In this document: positions 5,371 through 10,149 of the stretch, piece after piece | Layout: the number at the start of each line of letters is the position of its first letter | Position numbering within the stretch: the first letter of the stretch is position 1 | Assembly: GCF_000331775.1 (NCBI RefSeq) | Contig: NZ_CAPJ01000460.1 | Coordinates: forward strand, 1-10,149 | Length of the DNA stretch: 10,149 nt | From: Xanthomonas translucens pv. translucens DSM 18974 | GTDB lineage: Bacteria > Pseudomonadota > Gammaproteobacteria > Xanthomonadales > Xanthomonadaceae | Reading direction: 5' to 3' | The notes under the pieces: model-generated | What the model saw: the letters and a program-made list of their open reading frames with translations, nothing else | Databases searched by the model: none | Told to the model about the DNA's origin: nothing | Made by a program: the position numbers and the translations under genes

Positions 5371-5517
5371 CACTGCCGCGGCCTGCAGCTCTGGCCATCG
5401 TCGTCACCGCTTGCCGCGGCCACGCAGTGAGCGCGGCCGCGGCATGACGCTGCACCGGCATGCGCTCGGCAAAGGCGCGCGATCGCGCAGCGCAAACGGC
5501 AATATGCGTATCCCGAT

Positions 5518-5535
5518 GCGATACCAAGGTATCGC
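5518..5535. promoter_or_regulatory. 18-bp perfect palindrome, candidate efflux repressor operator
   Basis: GCGATACC-AA-GGTATCGC is a perfect inverted repeat ending 148 bases before the adaptor ATG. Its size and shape suit a TetR- or MarR-type repressor, the usual local control of RND pumps. No such regulator is encoded in the window, so it would act from elsewhere. Confidence 0.5.
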
Positions 5536-5543
5536 CCGCAATA

Positions 5544-5564
5544 CCAATCTTTCGCCAATCTTTC
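5544..5564. repeat. Tandem CCAATCTTTC direct repeat, one helical turn apart
   Basis: CCAATCTTTC occurs at 5544-5553 and again at 5555-5564, an 11-base period. Such phased pairs can be binding sites for response regulators or similar dimers. It lies just downstream of the 18-bp palindrome in the efflux leader. Function is inferred. Confidence 0.45.
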
Positions 5565-5683
5565 TGCGCGCACACGCAAGTTGAAGTGGCAGCTGACTGC
5601 CGTTTTCGTCGCGCTGTATCGCGGGAATACATTTCGTGTAGCGTTGCGCGCTTCGATCTCCCCACCCCCACGATTTCTCGCTT

Positions 5684-6868
5684 ATGTTCGACGCCTTCGC
5701 CGCGCCTCGTTGTTTCATTTTCTGTGGATCCGTTGTTGCGCTGGCGATGGCGGCGGGGTGTTCGTCCACGGCGCAACCGCCGCCGCCGATCAAGGTCGGC
5801 ACCCTGGCGGTGACCGCGCAGACCATGCCGGTGGAGCAGGCCTTGCCCGGCCGCACCGTCGCCTTCGAGGTCTCCGATGTGCGCCCGCAGGTCAACGGTC
5901 TGGTGCGCAAGCGGCTGTTCACCGAAGGCCAGGACGTGGTGGCCGGACAGGTGCTCTACCAGATCGATCCTGCGCCGTACCAGGCCGCCTACGACAGCGC
6001 CCGCGGGCAACTCGCGCAGGCCCAGGCCGCGGCGCTCGCGGCGCGGCCCAAGGCCGAGCGCTACCGCACCCTGGTCGCGCTGGATGCGGCCAGCAAGCAG
6101 GATGCCGACGATGCGCAGGCCGCCTTGAAGGAAGCCGAAGCCAACGTGGTGGCGGCGCAGGCAGCGTTGCGGGCGGCGCGCATCAATCTCGACTACACCC
6201 GCGTGCTGGCGCCGATCTCCGGCACCATCGGCAGCTCGGCCTACAGCGCCGGCGCGCTGGTGACCGCGCAACAGGACGCGGCGCTGACCAGGATCCAGCG
6301 TCTGGACCCGATCTACCTGGACGTGAGCCAGTCCAGCACGCAGCTGCTGGCGCTGCGCGAGCAACTCGACGCCGGCCGCATCAAGGCCAGCGACGGCAAG
6401 GTCGCGGTGCGGGTGCGGCTGGAGGACGGCCGCTTCTATCCGCATCCCGGCACGCTGGAATTCGTCGGCACCTCGGTCGATCCCGGCACCGGCGGGGTGA
6501 CCTTGCGCGTGGTCGTGCCCAATCCGCAGCACCTGCTGCTGCCCGGCATGTACCTGCGCGCGCTGCTGCCGTTGGCCAGCGACCCGGGCGCGATCCTGGT
6601 GCCGCAACAGGCGGTGACCCGCGATGCCAAGGGCGAACCGCTGGTGAAGCTGCTCGACGCGCACGACCGGGTGCTGGAGCGGCGCATCCGCACCGGCGAT
6701 ACGGTGGGCCATGATTGGTTGGTGCAGTCCGGACTCAAGCCGGGCGAGCGGCTGATCGTGGTCAACGGCAGCCGCGCCGAGATCGGCAAGCCGGTCGTGC
6801 CGTATGCGGTCAGCGCCGCGCAGCTCGAGGCCGCGCCCGCGGTGCCGGGCGACGCCCAGGCCGACTGA
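5684..6868 (+). CDS. RND efflux periplasmic adaptor lipoprotein (AcrA/MexA type)
   Basis: This encodes 394 residues, the usual adaptor length. The N-terminus has a hydrophobic signal and a lipobox ending AAGC, so C26 should be lipidated and anchor the protein at the inner membrane, facing the periplasm. Two lipoyl half-motifs flank the hairpin: VRPQVNGLVRKRLFTEGQ (66-83) with VLYQIDPAPY (90-99), and LDYTRVLAPISGTIG (169-183). The alanine/glutamine-rich stretch 98-168 is the coiled-coil hairpin that meets the outer-membrane channel. Beta-barrel and membrane-proximal domains follow (about 205-375). The protein couples the RND pump to the channel. ATG 5684 is the first in-frame start after a stop in the leader, but no Shine-Dalgarno sequence precedes it. 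It is the first gene of the operon, with 9 bases between its stop and the pump ATG. Confidence 0.93.
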   Translation: MFDAFAAPRCFIFCGSVVALAMAAGCSSTAQPPPPIKVGTLAVTAQTMPVEQALPGRTVAFEVSDVRPQVNGLVRKRLFTEGQDVVAGQVLYQIDPAPYQAAYDSARGQLAQAQAAALAARPKAERYRTLVALDAASKQDADDAQAALKEAEANVVAAQAALRAARINLDYTRVLAPISGTIGSSAYSAGALVTAQQDAALTRIQRLDPIYLDVSQSSTQLLALREQLDAGRIKASDGKVAVRVRLEDGRFYPHPGTLEFVGTSVDPGTGGVTLRVVVPNPQHLLLPGMYLRALLPLASDPGAILVPQQAVTRDAKGEPLVKLLDAHDRVLERRIRTGDTVGHDWLVQSGLKPGERLIVVNGSRAEIGKPVVPYAVSAAQLEAAPAVPGDAQAD

Positions 6869-6877
6869 GGAGCTGCC

Positions 6878-9800
6878 ATGTCGCGTTTCTTCGTCAACCA
6901 CCCGGTGGTGGCCTGGGTCATGGCCATCGTCATCGTCCTGGTCGGCATGCTGGCCATCCACGCGCTGCCGATCGAGCGCTATCCGCAGATGGCGCCGCCG
7001 ACCATCACCGTGCGCGCCGCCTATACCGGCGCCTCGGCGCAGACCGTGGAGAACACCGTCACCCAGCTGATCGAGCAGTCGCAGCAGAGCCTGGACCACC
7101 TGCTGTACATGACCTCGACCAGCGCCTCGGACGGCACCGCGCAGGTCAACCTGGTGTTCGAGACCGGCACCAATGCCGATACCGCGCAGGTGCAGGTGCA
7201 GAACCAGCTGCAGTCGGTGATGTCGGTGCTGCCGCAGGCGGTGCAGCAGAACGGCCTGGTCATCACCAAGTCCAGCGGCTCGCTGTTCGAGGTGGTGGCG
7301 TTCACCTCCGACGACGGCAGCATGGACAACTTCGATGTCGCCAACTACATGGAATCGAACATCGACGACCAGATCAGCCGGGTCAGCGGCGTGGGCAACA
7401 TCCAGCCGATGGGCTCGGAGTACGCCATGCGCATCTGGCTGGATCCGGAGAAGCTGCGCAAGTACGCGCTGATGCCCTCGGACGTGGAGAACGCGCTGCA
7501 GGCGCAGAACACCGATGTGTCGGCCGGCGAGATCGGCGGCCAGCCGGCGCCGCGCGGGCAACGCCTGGATGCGACCGTGACCACGCGCAGCCGCCTGCAC
7601 ACGCCGGCGCAGTTCGGCGCGATCGTGCTCAAGAGCGGCCCCGGCGGCGCCGCGGTGCACCTGTCCGACGTGGCCAGGATCGGCCTGGGTCCGGAAACCT
7701 ACGACAGCATCACCCGTTTCAACGGCAAGCCCTCGGCTTCGCTGGGCATCGAGTTGAACGCCGACGCCAATGCGGTGGAAACGTCAAAGGCGATCGACGC
7801 GCGCCTGCAGGAACTCAAGCAGTACTGGCCGCACGGCTACAGCTACCACATCGCCTTCAGCACCACGCCGTTCGTGACCACCTCGATCAAGGAAGTGGTC
7901 ATTACCCTGATCGAAGCGGTGCTGCTGGTGGTGGCGGTGATGTATCTGTTCCTGCAGAACTGGCGCGCCACGCTGGTCCCGACCATCGCCGTGCCGGTGG
8001 TGCTGATGGGCACCTTCGGCGTGCTGGCCGCGTTCGGCTACTCGATCAACACCTTGACCATGTTCGCGATGGTGCTGGCGATCGGCCTGCTGGTGGACGA
8101 CGCCATCGTGGTGGTGGAGAACGTGGAGCGGGTCATGAGCCAGGAAGGGCTGCCGCCGAAGGAGGCGACGCTGCGTTCGATGCAGCAGATCGGCGGCGCG
8201 CTGGTCGGCATCGTGCTGGTGCTGACCGCGGTGTTCGTGCCGATGGCCTTCTTCAACGGCGTCACCGGGGTCATCTACCGGCAGTTCTCGATCACCATCG
8301 CCGCCTCGATGATCCTGTCGGTGCTGGTGGCGATGACCCTGACCCCGGCGCTGTGCGTGACCATCCTCAAGCCGCTGCACCAGGGCGAGGCGCCGATCGG
8401 CTCGCACGGCCGCCTGGGCCGGTTCTTCGCCTGGTTCAACACGCGCTTCCGCCAGTTGACCGAGCGCTACCGTGCGCTGGTCGAGCGGGTGCTGGGCCGG
8501 CGCGCGCTGAGCCTGCTCGCCTACGCGCTGCTGCTGGGCGTCACCGGCGTGCTGTTGTGGCGCCTGCCCGGCGCGTTCCTGCCCGACGAGGACGAGGGCA
8601 TGCTCAACGTGCTGGTCAAGCTGCCGGCCGGCTCCACCCTGGAGCAGACCCTGGCGGTGACCGACCGCCTGACCAAGGCCGCGCTGCACGAGCCGGGCGT
8701 GCGCTCGGTGCTGTCCTCGGCCGGCTTCAGCGTGACCGGCGCCGGCCAGAACGTCGGCATGGCCTTCGTCCGCCTCAAGGACTGGGACGACCGCGAGGAC
8801 GATGCCGACACCATCGCCGCGCATCTCAACCAGGCCCTGGCCGACGTGCCCGACGCGGAGCTGTTCGTGACCTCGCCGCCGGCCATCAGCGGCCTCGGCG
8901 ACGCCTCCGGTTTCACCTTCGAACTGATGGATTACGAAGGTGCCGGCCACGCCGCCCTGGTGGACGCGCGCGACAAGCTGCTGCGCCTGGCCGGGCATGA
9001 TCCCACGCTGCGCGACGTGCGCTACGCCAGCCTGGAAGACGCGCCGGTCTATGCGGTCAAGATCGACGACGACAAGGCGCAGGCGCAGGGCGTGGACCCG
9101 GGCGACATCAACGCCACGCTCAACAGCGCGCTCGGCGGCGACTTCGTCAACAACTTCATCTACAAGGGCCGCATCAAGAAAGTGTTCGTGCAGGGCGACG
9201 CCGAGGCGCGCATGGCACCGCAGGACCTGCAGCGCTGGACGGTGCGCAACGCCAGCGGCGACATGGTGCCGATGTCCGCCTTCACCACCTCGCACTGGAC
9301 CAGCGCGCCGGCCGCGCTGGAGCGCTACAACGGCGTGTCGGCGATGGAGCTCACCGGCCAGGCGGTGGCGGGCGTCAGCTCCGGCGCGGCGATGGACGCG
9401 ATGGCTGCACTGAGCAAGCAGCTGCCGCACGGCTTCGGCTATGCGTGGTCGGACATGGCCTACCAGGAGAAGCTGTCGGCCAACCAGGCGCCGGCGCTGT
9501 ACGCGATCTCGCTGCTGTTCGTGTTCCTGTGCCTGGTGGCGCTGTACGAAAGCTGGACGATCCCGTTCGCGGTGATGCTGGCGGTGCCGGTGGGCGTGTT
9601 CGGCGCGGCGCTGTTGATGACCGTGCGCGGCCTGCAGAACGACGTGTATTTCCAGGTCGGGCTGCTGACCACGGTCGGCCTGGCGGCCAAGAACGGCATC
9701 CTGATCGTGGAGTTCGCGCGCGAGCTGGAGCAGCGCGGCGAACCCCTGCTGGCTGCCACCCTGCACGCGGTGCAGATGCGCCTGCGGCCGATCCTGATGA

Positions 9801-10003
9801 CCTCGCTGGCGTTCCTGCTCGGCGTGCTGCCGCTGGTGTTCAGTCACGGCGCCGGCTCGGCGGCGCGCCATTCGCTGGGCACCGGCGTCACCGGCGGCAC
9901 GCTGGCCTCGATCACCCTGGGCTTGTTCTTCGTGCCGTTGTTCTACGTGATCGTGCGCAGCGTGTTTCCCGGCAGCAAGCATCCGCTGGAGGCCACGCCA
10001 TGA
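6878..10003 (+). CDS. RND multidrug efflux pump, HAE1 family (AcrB/MexB type)
   Basis: This encodes 1041 residues, close to AcrB. The protein should be a 12-helix inner-membrane trimer with two large periplasmic loops that exports hydrophobic or amphiphilic compounds by proton antiport. TM1 begins FFVNHPVVAWVMAIVIV (4-20). The proton-relay pair D407-D408 (LLVDDAIVVVENVERVM) keeps the exact AcrB numbering, and K938 in LAAKNGILIVEFA matches AcrB K940. RLRPILMTSLAFLLGVLPL gives the conserved TM11 segment. The porter-domain motif GAGQNVGMAFVRLKDW is also typical of HAE1 pumps. The Shine-Dalgarno AGGAG (6868-6872) overlaps the adaptor stop and is 5 bases before ATG 6878. The stop overlaps the start of the channel gene. 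Substrate range cannot be told from sequence alone. Confidence 0.96.
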   Translation: MSRFFVNHPVVAWVMAIVIVLVGMLAIHALPIERYPQMAPPTITVRAAYTGASAQTVENTVTQLIEQSQQSLDHLLYMTSTSASDGTAQVNLVFETGTNADTAQVQVQNQLQSVMSVLPQAVQQNGLVITKSSGSLFEVVAFTSDDGSMDNFDVANYMESNIDDQISRVSGVGNIQPMGSEYAMRIWLDPEKLRKYALMPSDVENALQAQNTDVSAGEIGGQPAPRGQRLDATVTTRSRLHTPAQFGAIVLKSGPGGAAVHLSDVARIGLGPETYDSITRFNGKPSASLGIELNADANAVETSKAIDARLQELKQYWPHGYSYHIAFSTTPFVTTSIKEVVITLIEAVLLVVAVMYLFLQNWRATLVPTIAVPVVLMGTFGVLAAFGYSINTLTMFAMVLAIGLLVDDAIVVVENVERVMSQEGLPPKEATLRSMQQIGGALVGIVLVLTAVFVPMAFFNGVTGVIYRQFSITIAASMILSVLVAMTLTPALCVTILKPLHQGEAPIGSHGRLGRFFAWFNTRFRQLTERYRALVERVLGRRALSLLAYALLLGVTGVLLWRLPGAFLPDEDEGMLNVLVKLPAGSTLEQTLAVTDRLTKAALHEPGVRSVLSSAGFSVTGAGQNVGMAFVRLKDWDDREDDADTIAAHLNQALADVPDAELFVTSPPAISGLGDASGFTFELMDYEGAGHAALVDARDKLLRLAGHDPTLRDVRYASLEDAPVYAVKIDDDKAQAQGVDPGDINATLNSALGGDFVNNFIYKGRIKKVFVQGDAEARMAPQDLQRWTVRNASGDMVPMSAFTTSHWTSAPAALERYNGVSAMELTGQAVAGVSSGAAMDAMAALSKQLPHGFGYAWSDMAYQEKLSANQAPALYAISLLFVFLCLVALYESWTIPFAVMLAVPVGVFGAALLMTVRGLQNDVYFQVGLLTTVGLAAKNGILIVEFARELEQRGEPLLAATLHAVQMRLRPILMTSLAFLLGVLPLVFSHGAGSAARHSLGTGVTGGTLASITLGLFFVPLFYVIVRSVFPGSKHPLEATP

Positions 10004-10149
10004 GCGCACGGTCGTTGCGCCTGCTGGCGCTGTCCTGCTGCACGGCGCTGGCCGCGTGCAGCATGGCCCCGCACTACACGCGCCCGGACGCGCCGGTGCC
10101 GCTGCGGTTCGACACCGCGGGCAGCGCCCCGTCCGCGGCCGGCGCCGCG
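10000..10149 (+). CDS. Efflux outer-membrane channel lipoprotein (OprM/NodT type), 5' part
   Basis: The first 50 codons lie in the window. The ATG (10000-10002) overlaps the pump stop as ATGA, and GGAGG lies 7 bases upstream, so translation is probably coupled. A hydrophobic signal (LRLLALSCCTALAAC) ends in an LAAC lipobox, with C20 the likely lipidated residue. APHYTRPDAPVP follows, the hallmark N-terminus of outer-membrane factors that complete RND tripartite pumps. The rest, normally about 450-480 residues with a TolC-like barrel and helical tunnel, lies beyond the right edge. It would form the exit duct for the adaptor and pump encoded upstream. Confidence 0.88.
   Translation, partial: MSARSLRLLALSCCTALAACSMAPHYTRPDAPVPLRFDTAGSAPSAAGAA

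Larger units (their letters stand above)
5294..5683. other. Gene-free stretch before the efflux operon
   Basis: These 390 bases contain no credible gene. The first third is GC-rich and carries the hairpin at 5346-5370, nested inside a wider pair GCGGCAGTG (5299-5307) / CACTGCCGC (5371-5379). The rest is AT-richer and looks regulatory. It holds a GCGCGATCGCGC palindrome (5477-5488), the 18-bp palindrome at 5518-5535 and the tandem CCAATCTTTC repeat (5544-5564). It also has a small stem GGCAG-ctga-CTGCC followed by gTTTT (5588-5606) and TGTAT-N7-ATACA (5615-5631). Confidence 0.55.

Noticed and set aside
4397..7660. A 1087-codon minus-strand open frame across the RIO kinase and efflux genes
   Set aside because: It runs antisense to well-supported genes, is rich in histidine, arginine and alanine as expected from the reverse of GC-biased codons, and shows no known domain.
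7784..10009. A 741-codon minus-strand open frame opposite the RND pump gene
   Set aside because: Same artefact: low-complexity histidine/arginine/glutamine translation, with the clear AcrB-type gene on the other strand.
1..10149. CRISPR array, tRNA, rRNA, transposase or phage genes
   Set aside because: I saw no regularly spaced repeats, RNA gene motifs or recombinase motifs. The only sizeable duplication is the Lrp-tail/gamma-CA pair.
5684..10149. The efflux operon as a novel system
   Set aside because: All three genes match the standard adaptor, HAE1 pump and outer-membrane channel plan with catalytic residues intact. Only its leader is notable.

Overview
The window comes from a high-GC gammaproteobacterium. 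Its gene families and their arrangement look like the Xanthomonadaceae (Xanthomonas or a close relative such as Stenotrophomonas or Lysobacter). This assignment rests on protein likeness and base composition only; no rRNA or other marker gene is present.

Left part (1-1620). A partial RBBP9/YdeN-type serine hydrolase (minus strand, cut by the left edge) is divergent from an Lrp/AsnC-type regulator (602-1075). A perfect inverted repeat lies in the gap between them. Convergent with the regulator is a decayed gamma-carbonic-anhydrase-like gene (minus). It has lost 29 codons, two of three metal-binding histidines, a conserved arginine and its stop codon.

Middle part (1620-3870). An intact MFS transporter of the aromatic-acid:proton symporter type (1828-3135) is less GC-rich than its neighbours. 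It is followed by a roughly 70-bp antisense scrap resembling a PQQ-dependent glucose/quinate/shikimate dehydrogenase. Next come a second copy of the last 17 codons of the Lrp gene plus its stop, and an intact second gamma-carbonic-anhydrase-like gene (minus, 3310-3861). The transporter is therefore flanked by direct repeats of about 0.55-0.63 kb, each holding an Lrp 3' end plus a gamma-CA gene. This is the most unusual structure in the window. It looks like a cassette gained by duplication or homologous integration, after which the redundant copies decayed.

Right part (4170-10149). A tiny lysine-rich protein gene (minus) is divergent from a RIO1-type kinase gene (4436-5293). After a 390-bp gap holding a terminator-like hairpin, an 18-bp perfect palindrome and a phased direct repeat, a tripartite RND efflux operon begins. 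It encodes a periplasmic adaptor lipoprotein (5684-6868), an HAE1-type RND pump (6878-10003) and the first 50 codons of an outer-membrane channel lipoprotein (10000 to the right edge). Tight spacing, including an ATGA start/stop overlap, supports one transcript. The three products would form an inner-membrane-to-outside drug export machine driven by protons.

I see no rRNA, tRNA, CRISPR array, transposase or wholly new multi-gene system here. The novelty is evolutionary (the repeat-flanked cassette and the decayed gene) and regulatory (several clean palindromes).
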